Assembly (NCBI GenBank): GCA_005281725.1
Contig: SSBO01000007.1
Location: forward strand, 3,292,402-3,356,401
DNA length: 64,000 nucleotides
Direction: 5' to 3'
Source: Wuchereria bancrofti
Lineage: Eukaryota > Nematoda > Chromadorea > Rhabditida > Onchocercidae
Shown here: positions 42,386-53,200 of the stretch, in pieces
Numbering within the stretch: position 1 is the stretch's first letter
Layout: the number at the start of each line of letters is the position of its first letter
Notes under the pieces: model-generated
Seen by the model: only the letters and a program-made list of their open reading frames with translations
What the model was told of the DNA's origin: nothing
Database searches by the model: none
Translations under genes and position numbers: made by a program

Positions 42386-42994
42386 CTGGAAGGAAAAATA
42401 CACGCAATTTGTGTCCTAAACTTTTTGTTTCGACACGTGTTACACGTAGATTTAATATGGAAAAACCTCATTCATACAAACGGACTCGTCTGATCAAACT
42501 TATGATAAGACGTAATTCATGGCATATTAGTGCGATGTATGGCTTCTGAATGATTACTTAACATAAAGGTTCAATAAAGAATTCGGTAGTTCAGTTAGGC
42601 TAAAGAATGAGAGAGGAGAGGATGGAAATGGCATTTCAGGATTTAACTTAATGCTATTACTGCTTGCGTAAACTATTCATCATTTTGTTTTTCAAATATA
42701 AAATATATAAACTTATTTATGAGTTGCGAGATTTCCTGAATTTTCTAGAGAAATCAGCATAACCGTAATCAGAGAGCAACTCAAATTGTTATACTCGACA
42801 GTACTTGTAAAAAACAAAAGACAGAAATTCTATTGATTAAGATGAGAAGTTAGTGCGCAATAAGTATCTTATAATTTATATGGCATCATGTAAGATTTTA
42901 GAGTACGGATGAAATCTTCAGGCACCTTTTTTTGTCTAGTTCTGAAGATTAAAATTTTAAGGTTCCGATTGCATTTGGTGGGTCATTGAGCTGG

Positions 42995-43957
42995 ATGGAA
43001 CTTAGCTTGATCGAATATGAAACCTATTCACTCATTTTTGCACCAGTTCTAGCCATCTTACAAGGTTTTCAAGTGTTGCAAATACAGAAATGTTATCAGA
43101 CGCTTAATGCTAATCAACCAGAAACATTCATCCTTTACTTTACAGGTGAAGTAATGATTGAAAATTTAGCCTTTTAACTTTTAGACAGTAATTGATGATA
43201 GAGACACAGTTGTACTGCAAATAAAGACAGCACTTTAAGTTGTAAATTGCATACCTATGTCATTGTTAAGATCTCAAATGCTGAAATGGTGTTATAATAA
43301 TGTATTGATTTTTTTTTTTGCAATTAGTTTCTGATGATGCGTTTAATGAGTTCAAGTCATAATTGGCCAAGTTACCCTCTTTCTCTTTCTCAGTAGAAAT
43401 TATTTTATGGTGTAACAAATTTTAGGCTCTTCCATCAAAAATTTTTTCTTTCCCTGCAAAATTTACGCTTCATACACTTTAAATACTTCTAATAATAAAA
43501 TTCGGAATTTTTTCCAGGCTTTACAACGATTGGCCTATCAATTCCAGCATTTTACAGCTGGATTAATTCAACAATCTCAGCTGATGCTTCATGGGAATCC
43601 ATCGATTACGTAAGTGCTATTTCTAGATGATTTCCTGATAGGCCAGGCCTTGTCCCCCTATGAATTCCTTTATTTCAGTTATTGATCGGTATGTCACTAA
43701 TGTTCATGCCGAATTATAAATACTCTGAGATGTGGCTGCAGCTCAATTTAACAGCTTATGATTTTATGGTTTTGGAACAAGCCAAATTCTGGGCTGCGAG
43801 TATCGGGCAGTGGTTGGTGCAAAACATGGCGCATGCAACAATATTTGCTTTTACTGGAAAAATTATTATGCTTGGCGCTTTGATGCGATATTTCATTGAA
43901 ATTAAACGGCTACAAAAGGCTGAGTACAATGATTTGTCACAAACATTGTTTAATTAA
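42995..43957 (+). CDS. multi-pass membrane protein, family unknown
   Basis: Exons 42995-43145, 43518-43609 and 43679-43957 join in phase (GT-AG) to 173 residues from the ATG at 42995. Hydrophobic segments: YSLIFAPVLAILQGFQVLQ near the start, ILYFTGFTTIGLSIPAFYSW across the first junction, LLIGMSLMFMP, and ATIFAFTGKIIMLGALMRYF near the end. The protein closes with a charged tail (IEIKRLQKAEYNDLSQTLF). Length and helix number resemble EXPERA/TMEM97-type proteins, but I see none of their conserved residues, so I do not name it. The frame stays open upstream of the ATG to 42953 (VPIAFGGSLSW), so a 5' exon is possible. Confidence 0.65.
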
Positions 43958-45006
43958 CAATTTATTATATCTATTCCTTCTCAAAATTTCATTTGCAAGT
44001 GTTTCTTATATTTATAATTCGATTTTAGTTTCCCAATTATAATCTCGATGAAATTTTTAGTTGTAGTCAGCACATATTAGATATAAGACTGCTTTCTCTT
44101 TGCGAAAATGTCGTATAACAATTTTATTAAATCAGATTTCAAGGTTCATTAGCGTTTAAATCAAAGCGATTTATGCAGGATCATTGTTCTGTTCTCTTAT
44201 TATTGAAAGGATAAATGAATGAGAAATATTCTGCTTCCAAAAATGGCACAATTTGTTCAAAAAACCGGACCCTGTTTTTCATGCAAAGAGTTTTGATGTT
44301 GACAAAAATTATGTAAAATTTCCTCAAGTCTTAATTCCACTCTAAGCTTTCAGGTAATTTTCAATTCAGTTTCATTTCAGAAAAGTGGATTTTCTAAAAT
44401 AAGTAAATTTTAAAAATTTTGAAGACTTTGAAACTGTTGATTGTGAAGGTGTGATTTTATCAATATTAAAAATCTCTTAATGAGATCGATGATTGTACGC
44501 GTTAAGAACGGTCAGTCGTAATTGACATTTTACGGTTAGGCAGCCGAATTTTGTTATCTTTACCTTATTTAAGTGGACATTTCATTCGTTCCATTTAGAA
44601 TCATTTTTCCTTCATAATTCATCCATTAATCCTACTTGCTCTTTTTTCTATTTTTGCTTCAACTGATTGAATAATTAAGGACTTCATTAGAAATAATGAA
44701 TTTAAAGAAATGTAAGAAATTATGTGTGAAATGAGTTATAACAAGTAATTAAATTGGCATCATTGGGTTAGATAACGTAAAGTTCCTACTAAAGATGTTT
44801 GCTCCGAGTAGAAAGTATTAAAAGTTAGAATTAGAAGTAGTACCAAATTTTTTCGAGCTCGCTGTTAAATGATTTCAAATTGAAGTGGCATCATCCGAAC
44901 TAACTAAAAAATGTTTTCGTCATTTCACAGTTCCGCCAATCTGCCCTCTGCTTCCTCCGCCTCGCACGAATTTCTAAGCGGATAGAAAATTTGAAGGGGA
45001 AAAAGT

Positions 45007-45045
45007 GTAATGTTAAGTGTAGATGTTGTAATGTTAAGTGTAGAT
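45007..45045. repeat. tandem duplication of an 18-bp word in 21-bp units
   Basis: gtaatgttaagtgtagat occurs twice in tandem, with a 21-bp period. Confidence 0.8.
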
Positions 45046-45339
45046 CTTGGTACATGCTTCATATGCATGTTGATACTGATAATGGAGAGAGAAAGCTTCG
45101 GTTAGTTCCCGCAGGTATATATCAAAAAAAGAAAATCAGCCGACACAGTTGTTTCTGGTAGGTGGTGAATTTGAGAAGGCAGAAAGCACGACATCCACGG
45201 GCGAGGTGCAGCCTGGACTTAAGCCGTTAGCACAGACCGCGGATGTGAAATTGTGGGCGAGAAGCAATGAGAACCATCTATTCTTGAGTTTCAATACTTT
45301 CAGGACAAATTGTAAATACGTACCACACAGACATAGACA

Positions 45340-45366
45340 GACACACACACACACACACGCACACAC
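45340..45366. repeat. (AC)n microsatellite
   Basis: About 13 AC dinucleotides with one GC interruption, on the plus strand. Confidence 0.85.
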
Positions 45367-47129
45367 TCATACACCATTGCTAAAGTGCAGTGTTTCGGAT
45401 ACGCTTAGTTTCCTGAAAATTTCTGTTTAGCCTTCGAGTTACTACGACTGTTGAAGAAGAATGATATTATAGTTGAGGGTCTCTCTCCATTCGTCATCCA
45501 GTACCAGTGTTATTGTGTCTGTCTATCTGTGCGATCTTCAGACTAACTATCAGTCTATCAGTTAGTCTAGGCAGTTCTCCGGATCTTAGTGAGATGTGTT
45601 GGATGATAGCAGTGGCAACAGCAACTGTGGTAGTGGCAGAAATGTTAGTGTGCAAGTTGAAGCTGCAGGAGTATCGGAAAGTTTTAATTTATAATGTGTC
45701 TCTGGTCGACATTCTTCGTTTGTTAAGGATGGTCTTCCCTTTCCGCAACGTTATCGTTTCAACATCTATTTATTTGCCACCTGTAGGAACTCATAAACTC
45801 ATAGTTACCTTTTCCCATTTCATGAAGGGAAAATCAATCGGATCGGAAATGTAACAGATTAAAGAAATTAAGTCAATTTTAAAATCATTATATAAAACAT
45901 ATCGTTTTAATTTACATCGGAATCTAAATACCTTTGCCACTCATCCCTTAAACCAAGAAATATAATATTACTATGAATTACATCCATCATCGCTTAGCTT
46001 ATGACTATTAAAGCACTTTCTTAACTTTGTCCATCAGTTATTGCTACATTTTTGACATCATCTGCATGACAAAAATATTGTTATTTCTCTGTGAATCATT
46101 TTATCAACAACGATAGAAAAACAGTTATAATTCTTAATGGTATGTATATTGAGAACGATAGCGCTTACCATTTATTGTACAGTCAAATTCTGCCAAAATT
46201 TTTAGTATTTCAAAGTTAAATTTAAACAAATTGAAAACATCAAAATTTTAGTATTTGAGTAATTCTTCGAGGCCATATTTCTGCACTATTTCTTATAGCT
46301 TAGCTGTGTGTGATTGGTGGATCACACAATATGGTATACTTTCGAAAATGGAAAGCGCTGTTGTCAGATATTACAAAAGGCATCAAAGACATTCCAATTT
46401 CTTTTATAATTGCTGCTACTGGTTCGTTTGACAGCTTTTTCGCCCAAAGTTCAAATTTGCTTCAGTCTATCCATTCCTCCACTTGGTCAGTTTTATTCAG
46501 CAATCCTCTTTCACTTACTAATTTATTTGCTCACTTGTTCATTGAAATATTGTAAATCATTGCACAAACAATGTTCAGTGATGGAAGCGCTCCAGTTATT
46601 TCTTATAAAACATTATCTTTCAAGAGACAATGTTCTGTCGCCAGAAGTTTTATAATTCAAATGAGAACTAACTTTCTTCCCGAATATTTGTTTTACTTCT
46701 TGTTCGAACTGCGAAATAAGTAATAAATAATTTATTTGTGATTGTTTAAGACTGAAGAAAAATTTCTTTCACAATCAGTCATCTGATACCACATTGTAAT
46801 GTATTTACTTGTTTAAAAAGCATATAAATTTCGATTTTCATGGAAGAGAAAAATAACTTTAGTAATGTCACAAATTGTAACTTCAGGTCATCAGTTCGTA
46901 ATGTCTATGCTTGTGTTTCAGGAAATAAAACTCAAAGAGAGCAGGTGCAAAATTGTTGTCAATATGTTTATAATTAGAGGTAATTAATGAATAGTTGCTG
47001 ACTAAAATTATGTTTATTCTGAAGTGACATTTACCAAATGTTTTTGAAGTGAACTTGAAACTACAAAAATGAATACCTTAATACTACAATTTCTTCAAAT
47101 TGCTTTTATTGAAACTTACCACTTTTTTT

Positions 47130-47440
47130 GTCTTTTTTAAAAACAAGTTTTTATCAACTGAACTAGTTTTAATCAATACAGAAAGCTTTGAGCGATTTTT
47201 GGATTTGAAACTTTTGGTTTTATATATATATTAAAATTCTTTGATAGTTATAGTCACCAAATTAACTGAATACCTTTAAAATTTGGCTGATTCAAAAACT
47301 GCACATGGCCAAAATTTGTTCAATTTGTCAATAATGTTTTCTTAGGAAGTCTTAATATTTTTTCATACCATACAGGTTAAGTCAGATAATAATATTTCAC
47401 ATTTAACATATATTATCCAGCGTTTTCTATAGTATAATTC
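47130..47440 (+). repeat. diverged non-coding duplicate, copy 1
   Basis: Matches 49843-50158 in order along about 310 bp. Shared landmarks are a T-run followed by aaaaaca, tcaatacagaaag, atttgttcaat, the phrase cataccataca, aatatttcac, and cgttttctat. Both copies lie on the plus strand about 2.7 kb apart and lack coding capacity. Copy 2 ends about 35 bp before the presumed trans-splice acceptor of unc-87; copy 1 ends just before a small secreted-peptide ORF. Confidence 0.8.
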
Positions 47441-47451
47441 AGAAAACAAAA

Positions 47452-47577
47452 ATGTCAGTTGAAAATTCATTTAAAATACTAATTTTTTCGTTAATTCTTT
47501 GCATAGGAGCAAGCGAACAGCTGTGTCATTTTTATTTTCAAAAGATTCTCAAAACTGAAGAGTTAGAATGCGGTTAA
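47452..47577 (+). CDS. candidate 41-residue secreted peptide
   Basis: A short ORF encodes a strong signal-peptide-like start (MSVENSFKILIFSLILCIGA), then a short mature part EQLCHFYFQKILKTEELECG with two cysteines, and a stop. It begins 12 nt after the duplicated block that also precedes the unc-87 first exon, so it sits in the equivalent place to that exon. There is no homolog I can name, and at 41 codons chance is a real alternative. Confidence 0.25.
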   Translation: MSVENSFKILIFSLILCIGASEQLCHFYFQKILKTEELECG

Positions 47578-49842
47578 ACAAAATAGAGGTTCGATCTCAG
47601 CTGTTCGTCTAATCTTTAAATGATACAAATCTTTCCACAGTTTAAGAGAATGTTTCTTTCATATGCTGGAAATTACTGAAATCTAATTTTAATGAAATTA
47701 AATTTAATTTAAATGAGTCAATTTTCAACCGGCCAAGCGATAATGTTGAAAGACGTTAATATTTTAAAAGCCAAAAAGGAATATATGTATGTCTAAAATA
47801 TAATATCATTTTTAATTTTTAGAAAAGTTCTCAGGTTGAGCTATTCAGTTTATTCTTCAAAATTTCAGTTCTCCAATTATTTAGTGGTGCTTTTGTCATT
47901 CAATTCTTCTTAATTTTATCTTGAACTATACGTTTGCACCCTGTATGATTGTGTATTATGCAAAGGGTTGCAGTTTTTTGTGTCCAGAAGTATCTGTGTA
48001 TGTTAAAGTTAGGTTCGGTTGCTAGTCACGTTTGTGAAACAACGCTTCTCTTTTCTATTCAAAACAAAAATCTCACTTATTCAGTCTTCTTTTCCTGCTG
48101 AAGGCTAACTCTTCTTCACCCACTTTGCTTTCCTAAGTACTGTTCGGTCTCATTTCATCTTTTTCTACCACCAAAGTTGTAAAACTTCAGTGCACATTTC
48201 TTTCATCGCATAATTCATCCATCTATTTTGAATTCTTTTTCACAAAAAAGGAAGAAAGATTATCATTACTTGGAGATTGTTTCACCTGCAGTCTTTCTCA
48301 CTTCTAATTGTATACTATATTATTCTTATTTCGATTGAGTCCATCGATATCAATTGGATACATCCGCTTGATGCTTTATTAGTACCACAGTATTACGATT
48401 TGTTGGGACATACGGGAAACTGGCGTTAAACAATCATTGTTTCAGGGAAGTTTCATCATTTCGGTTCTGTTACTGAGTAAACACTTACTACACAACCAAA
48501 TTATCAATCCTGTCATTATCACTTATCTTTTCACTTGTTTCAGTCCTCATATAGTCAGCAAGTGTTATTGTTAATTCTGATTTGAACAAAAAATCTTTGT
48601 GGCTACCATTTTTTTAAACAAACAAGTTTTCATGACCTTTTGCAAAGGGAAGAACAATTTCTGAAGACTAATTATAGTTGTAGTTAAGAAATTATTCGTC
48701 TGCAAGCCGAAATAGCAGAATTTCAAGAAATGAAACACTCATTAGTCTGTTTGACTTCTATATTCTTCTAAGTCAAGTTCGAAAGAAAATGTTGCATGGA
48801 AATATGAAAGATATACAGATGTAAGATCTAGTTGTGCAATAAAACAATGACGAGATTAGCTCGTGCAATATATTTCTCGTGCAATTACTGCAATTAATTC
48901 TTCTACTAATTAATTAGAGATTCATAAATAAAGAGCATAGCAATTCAAGGAATTCACCTTTATAAAGTGTTCAGATACAGTAGTGGTAGTAGTGCAAAAT
49001 GATACATTTATTTGAGAAGTTCGATTCTAGTAAGACATGGCAGTGATGCTCGTTATAGTTTGTGAAAAGATCATTTTCAAAATTTAGAACCTTCCAAATG
49101 TTGCAAAAAACAAAACCTCAGAAAGATAACTTGCTTCCAACAATTCGAATAACTTGTTTTGTTGTCTTTTATTTTCTCATTGATAAGATAGGAAGGGGAC
49201 AAGAAACAGGAAAAACAAGCAGAAAAAGAAGAAAAGAAGGAATGCAATCTAATTCTAAATCGTTTTGAAAATCAAATTACTTCAATTGATGGTGAGCTGT
49301 AAGAATCGTTTCCAACTTTTGTCAAATAATCTCAATTTCCTTTTCGTCAAATTCTCAATTCAAAAATTTTCTTCGATACCGCTATAATTTTTAATTTTAC
49401 CAGAAAACTTAAGATCAAGGAGAACGATTGTTCTGACTTATGATGAAGGTTTAAAAGCGTAAGTTAGACGCAAGTAGATTTTGAAAAACATTGAGCGAAG
49501 GAATGTCGGCAGTTTGCAAATTTAGTTGATATGTATTTGTTGAAATATTGCGTAAAATTCCAAGTGAAAAGTGTCAAATGAGCTAAAATATAGCATCTTT
49601 TCAATCACAGCTTACAATACCATTTGCTATCTAATTCACCTGCTGACTAAGTTTCCGATGATTGAACTGTTTAAGTACAGAGAGATATGGTGAATGTAAA
49701 CAAGAATTGTATTGTCTGCTTGGTACGACATCAGAACACAAAAGATTGAATCTGAAGGAGATAGCGAAGTACTTCAGAAATGCACATTGCACTTATGTAC
49801 ACAGATAAATCCATCCACATTAATCCTCAGTAACCTTGTTTT
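47578..49842. other. no convincing gene
   Basis: AT-rich spacer between the two duplicated blocks. A plus frame at 49062-49268 is not supported by splice sites. Regulatory DNA for the muscle gene unc-87 could be here. Confidence 0.4.
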
Positions 49843-50158
49843 TTTTTTTTCGTTTTTTTAAAAACACTCATCAGCTGAACTAAATTTAGTCAATACAGAA
49901 AGCCTTGAATGATTTTTGAACTTGAAACTTCTGATATTGATGTAAGATATTTTGACAGGTACAATCACCGAATTAACTGATCACCTGTAAAATTTAATTA
50001 ACTCGAGAATTGCACTATGATCGGAATTTGTTCAATCCACTAATAACTTTTTTTAGAAATTCTCAGTATTTTTGCATACCATACAATTCGTTGTTTAAGT
50101 AAGATGCTAATATTTCACGTTTCAAATGTATTAGCTGTCGTTTTCTATTGTACGAATA
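49843..50158 (+). repeat. diverged non-coding duplicate, copy 2
   Basis: Partner of 47130-47440, with the same landmarks in the same order. It sits immediately upstream of the first unc-87 exon, so this copy probably overlaps its proximal promoter. Confidence 0.8.
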
Positions 50159-50180
50159 AAAACTTTCGTATGATTTATTG

Positions 50181-50192
50181 TTCAGATTACAG
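50181..50192 (+). promoter_or_regulatory. probable spliced-leader trans-splice acceptor of unc-87
   Basis: ttcagattacag lies 22 nt upstream of the unc-87 ATG, with no upstream ORF between. In nematodes a T-rich CAG just before the first ATG, without a matching upstream donor, is the usual place of spliced-leader addition. Confidence 0.5.
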
Positions 50193-50214
50193 GTGATTTG
50201 TCATAGCCAATAGA

Positions 50215-53200
50215 ATGCCCGCCCCAGCTGCTCCAGAGCAAGCTCAAGGTTAGTTTCATTAAACTTTAATAAACATTTGACTGATTTAAAATGGTGCACT
50301 AGTAAAATGATGTAAGGCAAAAGTTAGTGTAACGATCTTTATGTGCGATATAGTCAGTTAACTATTTGAATTTAAGCACCAAGCATTTCTGTCTTTCTAA
50401 CATCTCTTCATAACGTTTACACTTTTTGCTCTTTATTTTATTCTCACAAAAGGAAGTAAGAAATAAATTTTTATCTCATTACACTGAATAAGCTTTATTT
50501 AACAAATTATATGTAAATTCATTCGTAATTTTGCATTAAAATAAACTTTTCCGAATATCTAGAAGCGCGGAATTTTGAAAGAATTTGAAATGAGTTTGTA
50601 AATTATTGGTCTTAAAATGGGCTTAAAATAAAATTCATATGTACTTTGCGCACTTGTCTATAAAGTTTCGAATCAACACCCTGTCCTTTACACATACATT
50701 TTTAAATTGTTAAACTTTATCATTTTTATTTAACCAATTTGTTTACTGATCACCAGAAGTTCATTTGCTAATTCCTGCTACTCATATTTATTGCAAACGC
50801 TTATCCAAAGGGCAGAAATAATCTTATAATATCGATATTGTGATAACTATTAAAAACGATTTCCAATCCATGTTCCAAACTTTCCGGGATTTTCTATTTC
50901 TGGACCACAAGGTAGAATATTCAAAAAATGTTTCTCTTAATGAAGGAATTTGAAATCCACTTCCTTATTGTTGAAAGAAGTATTTAAATGTCCAGAAATA
51001 TAAATGGAAAATTGGTGACAATGTGAACGAATTGCTTACATCATATAGGAACCAAAAGCATATCTTTTTATAATTTATAGTTTGAGCAAAAATTTATGGT
51101 TTGAATTTTAATTTACAGTTTTAACAACCTGGAAACTACAAAAGTGACTCATTATACTGAATTCCTCACATTTCCTTTTTTCTGAACATTTTGACAAATA
51201 CTGAATTTTCAAGTTATTTATAACAAGTGGATATAACTTACGCTAATTTTTGTGTCCCATTCATCGACTAAGATAAGGAATCTCCGATATTTTAAACCCA
51301 TTTAAAATTGTTTGTAGAACTTTTCCTACTTGATAACTCTCATTCGAACGTCTTTTTTACAATATATTATTGAGATTGATATAGAAAGATCAGGATTACT
51401 TAAAATCTACAATTATTTAAAATCTTGACATAAAAATGTCAAGTTTTTACTGCAAGTTAGTCAATATGCCGTATGTACCAGATGAGAATCAAGTTCTTTC
51501 GGGATCAGGAATTTGTGAACAACGGTTACGTAAAGGTTACAGAGCTGTTATAACAAGTGACTTCAGTGATATAGATCATTGATGTGATGGAAAGAGTGGT
51601 GTATCTACGATTTTTGAGGACTCAGTACTTGAACCGGATAATTCATATTATGTTCCAGGAAACTGTACGATACTTCCTCCTTGCTACCACCAGTTATACC
51701 AACTACCCGGTGAGAGCGCTCTGTATAAGTTACGGAGACCAAAAAGAAGTGAAAGCTTACAAATCTTTGTTAATGGAAATAACACAAGAGCTACATCAGC
51801 TGGATGCTGATTCCAGACACGTCTCATACGTTGGAAATAATTGTGACACGTGGGGGGAGACGGAAGGAAATTTCTAATCCTGCAGCCTGAATTCATCAAA
51901 TGAGTAATATAGGATACCATCGCAACAGTTACTGCGATGGTTCTGATAATGAACACAGTTTACTGACACAAACAAAACTGCAAATCGACGTCCGAGAGCA
52001 GTCTTATCCTTGTTATCAGAGGGAACGAGAATTAGGAAAGATACAGCAACACAAAGGAGAAAAGCGAGGCATCAGAAATTTCGAGATACTTCCATTAGTG
52101 AAAGATGTGAAGAGAATTCAAAATATACATTCGCAATCAGCTAGATCAGAAGATTTCATAAAAAAAAAACGAATAGCGAACTTCAAAAACCTATCCCACT
52201 GGAGGGATTTTTAAGAAAAAAACTGATAAAAGAAACGGCAATTGAAAGAAAAAGAAGGACGTCACCAATAAATAGGAAGCTCAAAAGCATATTTACAGCA
52301 AATAAAACACTTTCAAAATGACTCACAAGGACAGGAAAGGCTTCAATTCAATTACAAACTTTTAGAGGAGGTTGAAAACAACGATAACAAAATTGATGTT
52401 GCCTGTAAGTTGTTTCAAGAAAACAGTAACGACAAAAGAGCACAAACAATAATTGTTATGGGCAGCAATTGTCGCATCGATATCCTGCTCAACAACAAAG
52501 GAACAAAGCAAAAAAAGTTCATTAATTCATTAGTGGTACAAAGGAGATCCTACCCAGTACCACTTTCTCCTTCTTTGATGAAAAACAATTAGAAATACTA
52601 AAAGACAAACGACAGATGACTGATCATGAAATGGACCTTCCAGCGGATGATATTGCTATCAGTGAGAAAAGTACTCGACAAAATGGTTTGAAAATTGTTT
52701 AAGTTTCTAATGTTCAGAAATTTAAAAGTGATTTTTTAATAATTTATTTCGTAAATTTCACGCTTTTCTTTTTGACATTGCGTCTTTAATTATGATTACT
52801 GTCCAAACTTCAAATCTTGTATTTTTTTTAAACAAAAACTTGTGAATCACAGTTTTTTTTTCTTTTTTGAGAGAGAGAATTCAATTTTTTTAAGGAAAAG
52901 TTATGCTGCTAATAGTGAGTTTTTTTGAAATTGGATAAATTTCAAGCACTGAAATTAATTTGATGGATATATTATGGAACCGTTTAGATATGTGGGAAGA
53001 AAGATAGAAAGGGCAAAGATTTAGATAATCTGATCGAACCAACAAAAATATAAATTTTTGCTACTTGCAAATTTTTTTCAATTATCCCTCTCATTAAAGG
53101 TTTCTTAGATATACCTTAAATAATAAACATCAGAAGGACAAATTGTAACTGAAACTCCTGGTTAAACATATTCTCCCTCTATGCACGTGCCTGTGCTTTT

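Larger units (their letters stand above)
43958..47125. other. large spacer upstream of the unc-87 region
   Basis: No exon chain supported. A GC-richer zone at 44930-45860 contains open frames (45149-45430 and 45507-45854, plus strand) that include coding-like stretches such as EFEKAESTTSTGEVQPGLKP. It might hold an alternative first exon or promoter of unc-87, which is known to have longer and shorter isoforms in C. elegans, but nothing proves it. Confidence 0.35.

Noticed and set aside
42995..43957. TMEM97/EXPERA identity for the membrane protein
   Set aside because: Only length and helix count agree; I could not match the conserved residues of the family.
45149..45854. Open frames in the GC-richer zone as genes
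   Set aside because: One runs into an (AC)n repeat, several frames look equally open, and no phase-consistent join to unc-87 or another gene was found.
47580..47600. tRNA-like T-loop word (ggttcgatctc)
   Set aside because: No matching acceptor stem, anticodon arm or B-box spacing upstream.
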